From: Nonomuraea sp. NEAU-A123
Lineage (GTDB): Bacteria > Actinomycetota > Actinomycetes > Streptosporangiales > Streptosporangiaceae
Length of the DNA stretch: 64,000 bases
Direction: 5' to 3'
NCBI RefSeq assembly: GCF_018603905.1
Contig: NZ_JAHFZZ010000007.1
Span: 591,161-655,160, forward strand
A program made the translations under genes and the position numbers. Shown here in pieces: positions 34,041 through 42,291 of this stretch (positions are counted from its first letter, which is position 1; every line of letters begins with the position of its first letter). The notes below the pieces were generated by a model. That model was not told the origin of the DNA and did no database searches. It worked only from the letters and a program-made list of their open reading frames with translations.

Positions 34041-35050
34041 GTGGCGGTCTGTCGCGTCATGCGCAGGATGGCGACGAAGAACGGCGCGCCGACGAACATG
34101 GTGACCACCCCGATGGGCAGCTCGGCGGGGGCGATGACGGTGCGCGCGATCAGGTCGGCGAGCACGAGGAAGGCGGCGCCGCCGATCAGCGACAGCGGCA
34201 GCACGATCCGGTACGAGCCCCCAGCCAGCCGCCTGACCACATGCGGGATGACAATGCCGACGAACCCGATGAGACCGCTCACCGCCACGGCCGCCGCAGT
34301 GGCCAGGGACGCGGCCAGCAGGACCGCCAGCCGTACCCGACCGGCCCGCACGCCCAGGCTGGTGGCCTCCTCGTCCCCCACCGAGAGCACGTCGAGCATC
34401 CGCCCGTGCGCGAGCAGCAGCACGGAGGAGACGACGGCGTACGGCAGCACCAGCCAGAACTGGTCCCACCCACCGCCCACGTCGCCCAGGATCCACGAGT
34501 AGATGCGCTGCAGCTCCTCGACCTTGAACTGCTGGATGAACGTCTGGATCGCGGTCAGGAACGAGGTGACGGCCACCCCGGCGAGCACCAGCGTGGCGGT
34601 GCCGCCCGCGCGCCCGGCGGTGTTCCCGAGCACGTACGCCAGGAACACCCCGCCCACGGCCCCCACGAAGGCGGCCACCGGGATGCCGACCACGGGGGTC
34701 GGCACGAGCACGATGACCACGGTGGTGGTCAGCCCGGCGCCGGCGGCGGCGCCGAGCAGATAAGGGTCGGCCAGCGGGTTGCGGAACACCCCCTGGTAGC
34801 CGGCCCCCGCGATGGCCAGCAGCCCGCCGACCACGGCCGCCACCAGCACCCTGGGCAGCCGTAGCTCGAACAGCAGCCCCTGTTCCACGGGCGCCAGCCC
34901 CGAGTCCACGTGTACGAACGGCAGCCAGTCGACCGCCTGGAGCACCACCTGCCACGGCGAGATGTCGGCGGCCCCGCCGAGCAGCCCGGCGACCATGGAG
35001 ACGGCGAGCACGCCCAGCGCGCCCGCCATCCACATCGGTCTGGACCTCAC
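34037..35050 (-). CDS. btuC: corrinoid ABC transporter permease, FecCD family
   Basis: The 337-aa permease has about nine to ten hydrophobic segments and FecCD-family motifs: LRLPRVLVAAVVGGLLAIAG, YQGVFRNPLADPYLLG, VGDEEATSLG, GLIGFVGIVIPHVVR and a C-terminal VVTMFVGAPFF. It forms the membrane channel with BtuD. The GTG start shares one base with the btuF stop (TAGTG), and its own stop overlaps the btuD start. The family also transports iron siderophores; the cobalamin riboswitch and CbiZ make corrinoid the likely substrate. Confidence 0.92.
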   Translation of the reverse strand: MRSRPMWMAGALGVLAVSMVAGLLGGAADISPWQVVLQAVDWLPFVHVDSGLAPVEQGLLFELRLPRVLVAAVVGGLLAIAGAGYQGVFRNPLADPYLLGAAAGAGLTTTVVIVLVPTPVVGIPVAAFVGAVGGVFLAYVLGNTAGRAGGTATLVLAGVAVTSFLTAIQTFIQQFKVEELQRIYSWILGDVGGGWDQFWLVLPYAVVSSVLLLAHGRMLDVLSVGDEEATSLGVRAGRVRLAVLLAASLATAAAVAVSGLIGFVGIVIPHVVRRLAGGSYRIVLPLSLIGGAAFLVLADLIARTVIAPAELPIGVVTMFVGAPFFVAILRMTRQTAT

Positions 35051-36006
35051 TAGCGGGTGGCCGCCTTGCCGACCGCGTCACTGATGGTCTGGGCCAGGTC
35101 GACGACGCGCGGGCCCCAGCGCGAGGCGATGTCGTCGTCGAGCTGGATCACCTGGTCCCCCTTGATGGCCGACAGTCCCTTCCAGCCGGGCCGCTTGGCC
35201 AGCGTGTCCTTGCTCTGCTGGCAGCACTTCACGTCCGCCAGGAAGATCAGGTCGGGGTCGGCCTGGGCGACGAACTCCGCCGACAGCTTGGGATAGCCGC
35301 CCGCCGGGTCCGGCGCCTTGTCGGCGATGTTGGTAAGGCCGAACATGGCGTAGATCTGCCCGATGAACGTGCTCGACGTCGCCGCGTAGGGGGTCTGGTC
35401 GAGTTCGTGGTAGTAGGTGAGCTTCTTGTCCTTGGGGGCGTTCGCCGCGAGCTTGTCCAGGGCCGCCTTCATGCCTGTCACGACTTGTCCGGCCTTGTCG
35501 GTGTTGCCGGTGGCGGCGCCGAGGTCCGTGATCTCGTCGTACGCCTCGTCGAGCTTGGTGGCGGCCGGTTCCAGGAGGACCGGCACGTTCAGCTTGCCCA
35601 GCTCGGCGACGACCTTGTCGATGTCGTTGGAGACGATGACCAGGTCGGGCTTCTGGGCGACGATGGCCTCGACGTTCGGCTTGAAGCCGGACAGGTCGGT
35701 CTTGGGGACGCCGGCCGGGTAGTTGGACTGGTCGTCCACCGCGATGACCTGGGGGCCCGCGCCGATGGCGAAGAGCGTCTCGGTGTGGCTGGCGGAGAGC
35801 GAGACGATCCGCTCCGGCTTCTTGGCGATGGTGACCTTGCCGTTGGCCGCCTCGACCGTCACGGGGTAGGCGGTGGAGCTCGTCGAGCCGGCGGAGGTGG
35901 CTGAGCTCGCGGGTGACGGGGTGGTGGTAGTGCCGCTCTGGCCGCATCCGGTCAGAACGAGCGTTCCCAGCAGCGCGCCCGCGAAGGCCGTGCGTACGGG
36001 CCTCAC
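35050..36006 (-). CDS. btuF: corrinoid-binding lipoprotein of ABC transporter
   Basis: The 318-aa lipoprotein has a signal peptide ending in the lipobox LTGC, a Ser/Thr/Pro-rich tether, then a class III substrate-binding fold: PERIVSLSASHTETLFAIGAG, VDDQSNYPAGVP, LVIVSNDID and a long central helix. CCQQ near residue 240 adds two adjacent Cys. It would capture corrinoids outside the membrane for BtuCD. AAAGGA lies seven bases before the chosen GTG. A GTG five codons earlier is open but lacks such a site. It is the first gene after the cobalamin riboswitch. Confidence 0.9.
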   Translation of the reverse strand: MRPVRTAFAGALLGTLVLTGCGQSGTTTTPSPASSATSAGSTSSTAYPVTVEAANGKVTIAKKPERIVSLSASHTETLFAIGAGPQVIAVDDQSNYPAGVPKTDLSGFKPNVEAIVAQKPDLVIVSNDIDKVVAELGKLNVPVLLEPAATKLDEAYDEITDLGAATGNTDKAGQVVTGMKAALDKLAANAPKDKKLTYYHELDQTPYAATSSTFIGQIYAMFGLTNIADKAPDPAGGYPKLSAEFVAQADPDLIFLADVKCCQQSKDTLAKRPGWKGLSAIKGDQVIQLDDDIASRWGPRVVDLAQTISDAVGKAATR

Positions 36007-36084
36007 GAGAAGTCCTTTCACACTGTCGGAACCGAGAGACCCGCTGAGAGCGACGGATCACCCTTTTCCACGAGGGTTGATGAC

Positions 36085-36190
36085 GTCAGCGCGGAGGCAG
36101 GCGACCTGGCTATGACAGTTGCGGGACAGCGCCGGACTCGCACCGGACTTCGCTGCAACTCTGCGCGTCGGACAGACGCTATCAATGCTC
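36085..36190 (-). promoter_or_regulatory. cobalamin riboswitch
   Basis: On the minus strand the leader reads AGTTGC, GAAGTCCGGTGCGAGTCCGG, CGCTGTCCCGCAACTGT, then the B12 box AGCCAGGTCGCCTGCC. This is the conserved core of adenosylcobalamin riboswitches with its closing stem AGTTGC/GCAACT. A P2-like stem GCGTC/GACGC precedes it. Downstream, ACCCT and AGGGT can form a small hairpin before btuF, a possible expression platform. Binding of the vitamin should switch off the btuF-btuC-btuD-cbiZ operon. Confidence 0.92.
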
Positions 36191-36205
36191 CAGTTGGGCG
36201 CTAAG

Positions 36206-37066
36206 TCAAGGGGTACCCAACTGGGTCTCGGCCTCGGCGATGATCCGCTGCAGCCGGAGCCCGTGGGCCGCGTCCAGCGGGTGCCCGCCGCCCTGGCGTA
36301 CGGTTCGCGCGAACTCCTCGGCGATGGTCACGAACGGGTCGTCGTCACCGGGCAGCAGCACCGCGTTGCCCGTTCTGCCGTACACCGCGATGCTCGACGG
36401 CGGCAGATCGCCGGCGGCGGCCATGCACAGCGACGCCTCGCTGACCGCGCCGCCCTCGTGGTCGAGCAGCAGGCCGGTCCAGCCGAGCGGGTTCCCGTGC
36501 GCGCGCACGCCGGTCACCGGGCCGAGCGCGGCGTCGAGCAGGTCGATCACGTGCGGCCCGACGTCCAGGAGCGCGCCGCGTTCGAGCCGCCACGGGGTGC
36601 CGAACGGGTGGCCGCCGAGCAGGACGTTGGAGATGTTCGCGGCGTGGCCGCCGAACGCCTCGATGTCGGCGCAGCGCGCCAGGAACGCCCTGACCTGCGA
36701 GGTATAGCGCATGGTGAGAACCAGTTGCGAGGCCACTCCGGCCTCGCGCACGGCGTCCGCGAGGCGTTGCGCGTTCTCCAGCGAGTCGGCGAGCGGCTTC
36801 TCCAGCAGCAGCGCCTTCCCGGCCCGCGCCGCGCGCACCCCCAATTCGGCCTGTACGGCCGGCGGCACGCAGAACGCCACGGCCTCGCACGCGTCGAACA
36901 GCTCCTCGACCCGCTCGAACACCGGCGCCCCCAGCCCGGCGGCGGCCTCCGGACGGCGCGCCCATACCCCGGCGAAGCGGAGATATGGGCTCTTGACCAG
37001 CATCGGCGCGTGCGCGCGCTCCGCCCAAGGCCCCGCTCCGATCAACCCGACCGACACCGGCTCCAT
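36206..37066 (-). CDS. Gfo/Idh/MocA-family oxidoreductase
   Basis: The 286-aa protein has the N-terminal NAD(P) motif GLIGAGPWAERAHAP and the family's EKPLADS segment (catalytic Lys). After that comes the substrate-binding half with GALLDVGPHVIDLL and an INVxxx-like sheet. It is shorter than typical members (about 340). It is the last gene of the operon that starts at 40844, 32 bp after the SDR gene. Such enzymes oxidise or reduce sugars, inositols or other polyols; the actual substrate is unknown. Confidence 0.88.
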   Translation of the reverse strand: MEPVSVGLIGAGPWAERAHAPMLVKSPYLRFAGVWARRPEAAAGLGAPVFERVEELFDACEAVAFCVPPAVQAELGVRAARAGKALLLEKPLADSLENAQRLADAVREAGVASQLVLTMRYTSQVRAFLARCADIEAFGGHAANISNVLLGGHPFGTPWRLERGALLDVGPHVIDLLDAALGPVTGVRAHGNPLGWTGLLLDHEGGAVSEASLCMAAAGDLPPSSIAVYGRTGNAVLLPGDDDPFVTIAEEFARTVRQGGGHPLDAAHGLRLQRIIAEAETQLGTP

Positions 37067-37098
37067 GCATCCCCCTTTGACCCGCTATAACCCTAGAG

Positions 37099-37914
37099 TC
37101 ATCCAGCGGCGTCGCGCCATTGGCGCAGGGCGTGCTCGGGGCGGTGGGCGAGGGTGCCGGAGTCGATGACGATGGTCTGTCCCGTGATGCACCGCGACTC
37201 GCCCGAGGCGAGGAAGGCGACGAGGTCGGCCACGTCGTCCGGGGTGCAGGCCCAGGGCAGCAGGCGCTCGGCCGCCTTGTCGGCCAGCCGGTCCCGGCCG
37301 AGGGCCTGCGCGGCCACGTCGGTCAGGACCAGGGAGGGGGCGACGGCGTTGCAGCGGATGCCGCGCGAGCCGTACTTGGTGGCCACATAGCGTACGAACC
37401 CGGTCAGCGCCGCCTTGGAAGTGCCGTAGGCGACGTGCGCCACGTCGCCCAGCAGGCCCGAGACCGACGAGGTGAGGACGAAGGCGCCGCCGTCGGCCAT
37501 CACGGGGGCCGTGTGCTTGACCATGAGCAGGGCGCCGCGCAGGTTCACCTCCATCGTGCGGTCCCAGACGGCCACGTCGAGCGACTCGAGGTCCTGGTCG
37601 CGGCCGTAGGTGCCGGGGCCGAGCGCGGCCGCGTTCGAGTGGACGACGTCCAGGCGGCCGAACGAGGCCAGCAGGTCGCCGACCGCCCCGGCCACCTGCT
37701 TCTCGTCCGACACGTCGCAGGTGAGCGCCGTTGCCGTGCCGCCCCTGGCGCGGATCGTGGTGGCGACCGACTTGGCGCCGGCCGCGTGCACGTCCAGGAC
37801 GCCCACGCAGGCGCCCTCTGCGGCCAGGCGCGACGCGCACGCCGCGCCGATGCCCGAACCCGCGCCCGTCACCAGGGCGACCCGCCCGTCGAACCGGCCC
37901 GGCGCGGCACTCAC
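37099..37914 (-). CDS. short-chain dehydrogenase/reductase
   Basis: This 271-aa classical SDR has TGAGSGIG, a VHSNAA block (in place of NNAG), Ser in LTSSVSGLL, the catalytic YGTSK and the C-terminal ITGQTIVIDSG. It should be NAD(H)-linked, since VLDVH places an Asp after the second strand. The GTG start overlaps the P450 stop by four bases (GTGA); a GTG one codon earlier is equally possible. Coupling to the P450 gene suggests it oxidises an alcohol formed by hydroxylation. Confidence 0.92.
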   Translation of the reverse strand: MSAAPGRFDGRVALVTGAGSGIGAACASRLAAEGACVGVLDVHAAGAKSVATTIRARGGTATALTCDVSDEKQVAGAVGDLLASFGRLDVVHSNAAALGPGTYGRDQDLESLDVAVWDRTMEVNLRGALLMVKHTAPVMADGGAFVLTSSVSGLLGDVAHVAYGTSKAALTGFVRYVATKYGSRGIRCNAVAPSLVLTDVAAQALGRDRLADKAAERLLPWACTPDDVADLVAFLASGESRCITGQTIVIDSGTLAHRPEHALRQWRDAAG

Positions 37915-39113
37915 CACGTCACCCTCAGGGCCGTCAGTCCCCGTCCCACGATCGACTTGCGGTAGACGATGGGCTCGTCCGCGAGCCGGAGGTCGGGCAG
38001 GCGGCGGCCGAGCACGTCGAGCGCGGTGCGGAGTTGCAGCCGGCCGAGCGCGGCGCCCACGCAGAAGTGGATGCCGTAGCCGAACACCATGTGGGCGTCG
38101 GCGTTGGGCCGGTCGATGACGAACCGTTCCGGGTCGGGGAAGACGCTCTCGTCGTGGGCGGCGGAGTCGATGGAGAGCAGCACCAACGACTTTTCCGGAA
38201 TTATCACGTTATGTAGCGAAATATCCGTCGTGGCGTACCGGAACGATCCGAGAGCAGCGCCGTCGATGCGCATGCACTCCTCGACCGCGTTCTGGATCAG
38301 CGGCGGCGGGACCGGCCAGGCGTCCTCGCGCAGCAGGCGCAGGACGCTGTTGGCGAGCTGGTTCGGCACGGTGTCGTTGCCGCCGAGCAGGATCGTGGAG
38401 ATCAGCTCCACCACCTCGCGGTGGCTGAGCTCGGAGCCGATCAGCGAGGTCATGAGCGAGGTGAAGTCGTCGCGCGGCTCCTTGGCCCGGGAGGCGACCA
38501 GCCGATCCACGTAATCCAGATAGGCCAGGAAACTGTCGGCGAGTTCGAGCTGCCGCTCGGGCGGCTGCGGCGACAGGAAGAGCTGGAACCAGTCCTTCAC
38601 ATGCGCCTGCACGAACCCCTCGTCCGCCTCCGGCACCCCGATGAACCGGCCGGTCAGCTTGATCGACGGCTCGTGCCCGATCTCGGAGACGAAGTCGGCC
38701 TCGCCCTTCGGCGCCACGCGGTCGAGCAGGTCCTCGTTGAGCTGCCGGAAGTGCTGCTCCATGGCCGAGACCGCCCGTGGCGTGAACGCCTTCGACACCG
38801 AACGCCGCAGCCTGGTGTGGTCGGGCGGATCGACGTTAGCCACGAAGCTCGACAGGAACGAGCCGTGCTCGCCCAGCTTGTCGCGCGTCTCGCGGGTGAG
38901 GCTGCGGGAGATGGTCAGCGAGCCCTCCGAGGAGAACCGCCTCGGGTCGCCGTACGCCGCGCGCACGTCGGCGTGCCGGGTCAGCACGTAGGCGCCGAGG
39001 TGCTCGCTGCGGAACACCGGCCGGTCCCGGCGCAGCCCGGCGAGGAACTCGTACGGCGAGGCGACGTGCCAGTCCGAGCCGACGTCGAAGTCCTCAATCA
39101 TGCCCATGCTCAC
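37911..39113 (-). CDS. cytochrome P450
   Basis: The 400-aa class I bacterial P450 has heme-binding FGYGIHFCVGAALGR with the Cys ligand at about residue 350 and ECMR as the ExxR motif. PPDHTRLRR marks the C-helix, and the I-helix segment reads ILLGGNDTVPNQ. The usual acid-alcohol pair (A/G-G-x-E/D-T) appears as G-G-N-D-T. No signal or membrane anchor is present; ferredoxin partners are not in the window. The GTG start overlaps the stop of the phosphotriesterase-like gene by four bases. It is the third gene of the 40.8-36.2 kb operon. Confidence 0.95.
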   Translation of the reverse strand: MSMGMIEDFDVGSDWHVASPYEFLAGLRRDRPVFRSEHLGAYVLTRHADVRAAYGDPRRFSSEGSLTISRSLTRETRDKLGEHGSFLSSFVANVDPPDHTRLRRSVSKAFTPRAVSAMEQHFRQLNEDLLDRVAPKGEADFVSEIGHEPSIKLTGRFIGVPEADEGFVQAHVKDWFQLFLSPQPPERQLELADSFLAYLDYVDRLVASRAKEPRDDFTSLMTSLIGSELSHREVVELISTILLGGNDTVPNQLANSVLRLLREDAWPVPPPLIQNAVEECMRIDGAALGSFRYATTDISLHNVIIPEKSLVLLSIDSAAHDESVFPDPERFVIDRPNADAHMVFGYGIHFCVGAALGRLQLRTALDVLGRRLPDLRLADEPIVYRKSIVGRGLTALRVTW

Positions 39114-40066
39114 GAGAAGATCCTCCGGGGGTTGTCGACGAGCATCTGGTGGATCTGTTCCTCGGTGACGCCCCTCTTGCGTAGCTCGGGCAGGACGTCG
39201 CGGGAGATGTGCAGGAGGTGGTAGTTCGGGTGCCGCTGCCGTACGACGTCGGCATCGAACCGGTCGTTAAAGCAGTAAGAGTCGTGACTTAGCACCATTT
39301 GTCGGGCGTGGCCGCGTTCGCACATCGTCGCCACGATCGACACCCGGTCCTCGAACGGCGAGATCGTCTCGATGCCGAACCGGTCCATGCCCAGGTAGGA
39401 GCCGTTGGCGGCGAGTTCCTCCAGGTAGGCGACGTCGGTCGAGTCGCCCGCGTGGCCGATGACGACCCTGGTGAGGTCGACGCCGAGCTCGCCGAGCAGC
39501 CGCTGCTGCGCCAGGCCGCCCTTGGAGGCGCTGTGGGAGTGGGTGGTGATGGGCACGCCCGTCTCCAGGTGCGCCTCGGCGACCGCCCGGAACACCCGTT
39601 CGGTCCCCTTGGTCATGCCGAGATGGTCGGTGGCGCACTTGAGCATGCCCGCCTTGACCCCGGTCCTGCCGATGCCCTGAACGATGTCCCGTACGAAGAA
39701 CTCCGCCAGCCGGTCGGGCCCGCCGAACAGCGAGCCTGGACCCCGGTTGCCGAAGTAGGGGGGCAGGGCGTCGTAGGTGTAGAGGCCGGTGGCGGCGATG
39801 ATGTTCACGCTGGTCAGCTCGGCCACCCGCTGGACGGCGGGGATGTACCTGCCGAGCCCGATGACGGTCAGGTCCACGATCGTGTCGATGCCCTCGGCCC
39901 GCAGGTCGTCCAGCTTGGCCGCCGCTTCCCTCGCCCGCTGCTCAAGGTCCCAGTTTTCCGGGATATCCGGCCAGTTCCAGAGAATCTCCGGACTGAGCCC
40001 GAACACGTGCTCATGCATGAGCGTGGCGCCCAGCTCGCCCACCGGCCCTCTTACGGTCTCGGGCAT
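39110..40066 (-). CDS. phosphotriesterase-family metallohydrolase
   Basis: The 318-aa amidohydrolase-fold protein has the metal ligands of the PTE family in order. These are HEH at residues 18-20, a bridging Lys in MLKCATDH, His in THSHSAS, His in VIGHAGDSTD and Asp in LSHDSYC. The C-terminus IHQMLVDNPRRIF is also typical. PTE homologues include lactonases, phosphotriesterases and esterases of unknown substrate. In this operon a lactonase or ester hydrolase acting with the dioxygenase and P450 is plausible. The ATG is 16 bp after the PhyH gene. Confidence 0.9.
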   Translation of the reverse strand: MPETVRGPVGELGATLMHEHVFGLSPEILWNWPDIPENWDLEQRAREAAAKLDDLRAEGIDTIVDLTVIGLGRYIPAVQRVAELTSVNIIAATGLYTYDALPPYFGNRGPGSLFGGPDRLAEFFVRDIVQGIGRTGVKAGMLKCATDHLGMTKGTERVFRAVAEAHLETGVPITTHSHSASKGGLAQQRLLGELGVDLTRVVIGHAGDSTDVAYLEELAANGSYLGMDRFGIETISPFEDRVSIVATMCERGHARQMVLSHDSYCFNDRFDADVVRQRHPNYHLLHISRDVLPELRKRGVTEEQIHQMLVDNPRRIFS

Positions 40067-40082
40067 GTGCCCTCTTTCACGC

Positions 40083-40844
40083 TCACACGCACGGGAACCT
40101 CGGGTGGTCGAACGGCCGGTTCACCTCTAGGCCGAGCCCGTCCGTCTGCTGGTACGGGGTGCCGGTGTAGAGGGCGGCGGCGTCGAAGTACGTGACGGTG
40201 AACGACAGGCGCGGCTGGTCGCGGTGGTTGGCGGGCGCGCCGTGCACGGTCAGCGTGTGATGCACGGTCGCGTCGCCCGCCGCGAGGTCGAGGGGCGGGG
40301 ACAGCTCCAGCTCCTTGATCCACGGATGCTGGCTGAGCTGGTCGTCCCCCGCCCGGGTGAAACTCCGCCCAAGCACCCCGTACCGGTGCGAACCATTGAA
40401 GAAGCGCAGCGAGCCCATGTCCGCCGGCACGTCCACCAACGCCAGCCAGACCGTCAGCATCGCCGAGCGGTCCATCGGCATCCAGGGAAAATCCTGGTGG
40501 AACTCGGTCGCCGCGTGCTCCCCCGGCTCCTTGACGAGCAGGTTCGTGACCTGCACGCGCACGGCCTCCACGCCGCGCAGCAGCCGGGTGGCGTTGGCGC
40601 CCATGGCCGGGCTCAGCGCCAGCGCCCGGAACGCCTCGTCGCTCTCGGCGATGTCACGCGACTGCCCGAACGCCTGGTCCACCAGCGTCCGCCGCTGCTT
40701 CTCGCGCGCCGCGAGGTAGCCGGTCGCCCGCTGCCTGAGCTCGGCCACGGCATCGGGGGGCACCAGGGCGGGCAGCCGCACCCATCCGTGTTCCTGAAAG
40801 AAGCCCGCCTCGTCGTCCGACGCGGCGCGCACGGGGATCTCCAT
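40083..40844 (-). CDS. phytanoyl-CoA dioxygenase (PhyH) family protein
   Basis: The 253-aa Fe(II)/2-oxoglutarate-dependent oxygenase has the metal triad His-x-Asp in FHQDFPW and a distal His in HHTLTVHGAPAN, followed by RLSFTVTYFD with the 2-oxoglutarate-binding Arg. It hydroxylates an unactivated carbon. GGGGGC precedes the ATG. It is the first gene of a five-gene operon with a phosphotriesterase-like hydrolase, P450, SDR and Gfo/Idh oxidoreductase. The combination of two hydroxylating enzymes, a hydrolase and two dehydrogenases suggests a catabolic or tailoring route for an unknown compound. Confidence 0.9.
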   Translation of the reverse strand: MEIPVRAASDDEAGFFQEHGWVRLPALVPPDAVAELRQRATGYLAAREKQRRTLVDQAFGQSRDIAESDEAFRALALSPAMGANATRLLRGVEAVRVQVTNLLVKEPGEHAATEFHQDFPWMPMDRSAMLTVWLALVDVPADMGSLRFFNGSHRYGVLGRSFTRAGDDQLSQHPWIKELELSPPLDLAAGDATVHHTLTVHGAPANHRDQPRLSFTVTYFDAAALYTGTPYQQTDGLGLEVNRPFDHPRFPCV

Positions 40845-40864
40845 GCCCCCAGTCTCGCACCTTG

Positions 40865-40878
40865 AGCAAGCGCTTGGT
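40865..40878. promoter_or_regulatory. TetR-type operator candidate upstream of PhyH operon
   Basis: AGCAAGCGCTTGGT contains the perfect palindrome CAAGCGCTTG, 23 bases before the start of the PhyH gene. It fits the published KstR2-type consensus AnCAAGnnCTTGnT. The same core sits in the hyuA promoter at 28448. The cognate regulator is not in the window. Confidence 0.5.
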
Positions 40879-41002
40879 AAGTGCTCTCTTTCTTTCTGTT
40901 CCGGCCCAGCCGTGTTAACCGCCATCACGGGCATCCCGCGCCACAGAGCCGGGCGGTCCTCGGTTCCGGTGCCCGAGGCGCCTGTGGGCAAGGCAATCCG
41001 AA

Positions 41003-41072
41003 GAAGACGGCCAAGAACGCGCACGTATCGGCGCCCGGCCATGTGCGGGTTCAGCGGCCGTTTTCCTGGAGG
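41003..41072 (+). repeat. dispersed 70-bp repeat, copy A
   Basis: This copy is about 88 percent identical by eye to 63807-63876 in the same orientation. The strictly shared part includes GTGCGGGTTCAGCGGCCG and TTTTCCTGGAGG. It lies between genes in both places. Confidence 0.75.
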
Positions 41073-41153
41073 CCCTCAGCCACGGACGGCGGGTGGCGGT
41101 CAACACGGCTGTGCCGTAACAGAGAAGAAAAGGGGTGGGTGTCGGCCTCGTGT

Positions 41154-42149
41154 CTACTTCACCATGAGCAGGTGTTCCCCACGAGGGACGAGTTCGCCTA
41201 TCACCGGAAAGCCGGGGATCTCACCCGCGACGAGCAGGCCGCCCGAGGTCTGCGCGTCGGCGAGGAGAAGTCGCTCGTTCTCCGGCAGGTCGCCGAAGTC
41301 GCAATGAGGGGCGATCCAGTCGAGGTTGCGGCGGGATCCGCCGCTGATGTATCCATCACGGATGGCCTCTCGGGCTCCCTCCAGGTAAGGCACGGCGGCG
41401 CTGTCGACGACGGCGGAGACGCCGCTCGCCCGGGCCAGCTTGTAGAGATGGCCCAAGAGGCCGAAACCTGTGACGTCGGTGGCGCATTGAACCCCCGCGG
41501 CCAGCGCCATCCGGGAGGCGTCGCGGTTGAGCGTCGTCATAGCGGCGACCGCCTCGGGGAAGACCTCGCCGGTCGCCTTGTGCCGCGTGTTCAGCACCCC
41601 GATGCCGAGAGGCTTGGTCAAGGTGAGGGGGATGCCGGGCTTGCCCGCGTCCACGCGCAGCAGGCGGCCGGGATCGGCGAGGCCGGTGACGGCCAGCCCG
41701 TATTTGGGATGGGGGTCATCGATGCTGTGGCCTCCCGCGAGATGGCAGCCCGCCGTCTGCGTCATCGCGGAACCGCCGCGCAGCACCTCGCGAGCGAGCT
41801 CAAGGGGCAGGACGTCGCGGGGCCAGCCGAGCAGATTCAGGGCTATGACGGGATCGCCGCCGACGGCGTAGACGTCGGAGAGCGCGTTGGTGGCGGCGAT
41901 CCGCCCGAAGTCGTACGGATCGTCGACGACAGGTGTGAAGAAATCCGTCGTCGCGACGATGGCCCGGCTCTCGCCTTCCACCTGGAGCACCGCGGCGTCG
42001 TCACCCTGATCGATCCCCAGCAGTAATCGGCCTGTCGACGGAGAGGAGGCCGGTGAGAGTCCAGCGACCAGCTCCTCCAGCTCGCCGGGAGGGATCTTGC
42101 AGCTGCAGCCGCCTCCATTGCCGTATTGCGTGAGCCTGATGTTGTTCAT
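41154..42149 (-). CDS. selD: selenophosphate synthase
   Basis: The 331-aa protein matches SelD. The N-terminal catalytic GGGCSCKI has Cys, not Sec, at the active position. ATP-binding and metal segments are GIDQGDDAAV, TTDFFTPVVDDPYDFGRIAATNALSDVYAVGG and AGGHSIDDPHPKYGLAVTG (each cited only in part as family landmarks), and GFGLLGH lies in the second half. It makes selenophosphate from selenide and ATP for Sec-tRNA synthesis. It is divergent from selC with only 18 bp between its ATG and the tRNA, so the two promoters must overlap the opposite gene. A clear ribosome-binding site is not visible. Confidence 0.95.
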   Translation of the reverse strand: MNNIRLTQYGNGGGCSCKIPPGELEELVAGLSPASSPSTGRLLLGIDQGDDAAVLQVEGESRAIVATTDFFTPVVDDPYDFGRIAATNALSDVYAVGGDPVIALNLLGWPRDVLPLELAREVLRGGSAMTQTAGCHLAGGHSIDDPHPKYGLAVTGLADPGRLLRVDAGKPGIPLTLTKPLGIGVLNTRHKATGEVFPEAVAAMTTLNRDASRMALAAGVQCATDVTGFGLLGHLYKLARASGVSAVVDSAAVPYLEGAREAIRDGYISGGSRRNLDWIAPHCDFGDLPENERLLLADAQTSGGLLVAGEIPGFPVIGELVPRGEHLLMVK

Positions 42150-42154
42150 GGGTC

Positions 42155-42160
42155 TATGAT
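42155..42160 (+). promoter_or_regulatory. -10 box of selC
   Basis: TATGAT ends eight bases before the first base of the selenocysteine tRNA and lies in the 18-bp gap next to the selD start codon. Its -35 region would fall inside the first codons of selD; no good -35 hexamer is seen. Confidence 0.4.
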
Positions 42161-42167
42161 CCACTTC

Positions 42168-42260
42168 GGAGGCGTTTAGGTGTCTGGTGGCCCTCCTGGT
42201 CTTCAAAACCAGTGGCGCCGAGCATCTCGGCGCGGCGGGTTCGATTCCCGTCCGCCTCCG
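42168..42260 (+). tRNA. selC: tRNA-Sec (anticodon TCA)
   Basis: A tRNA of 93 bases with acceptor arms GGAGGCG and CGCCTCC and discriminator G. The anticodon arm CTGGT-CTTCAAA-ACCAG has TCA at 42203-42205. A very long variable arm, GCGCCGAG-CAT-CTCGGCGC, forms a perfect 8-bp stem, and the T arm holds GTTCGATTC. The UCA anticodon and long extra arm identify selenocysteine tRNA. CCA is not encoded. It lies between selD and selA, as in many actinobacteria with the Sec system. Confidence 0.97.
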
Positions 42261-42291
42261 CTGATGATCAGCGAGTCCGGGATGGTCGTGA

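Larger units (their letters stand above)
40845..41153. other. non-coding stretch between PhyH operon and selD
   Basis: This stretch of about 309 bp holds the CAAGCGCTTG operator, a hairpin with stems CCACAG/CTGTGG and CCTCGG/CCGAGG (40941-40987) and one copy of a dispersed 70-bp repeat (41003-41072). I find no gene in it. Confidence 0.6.

Noticed and set aside
42168..42260. tRNA-Sec as an integration site of a mobile island
   Set aside because: No integrase or partial tRNA duplication is found nearby, and the genes around it belong to the Sec pathway.
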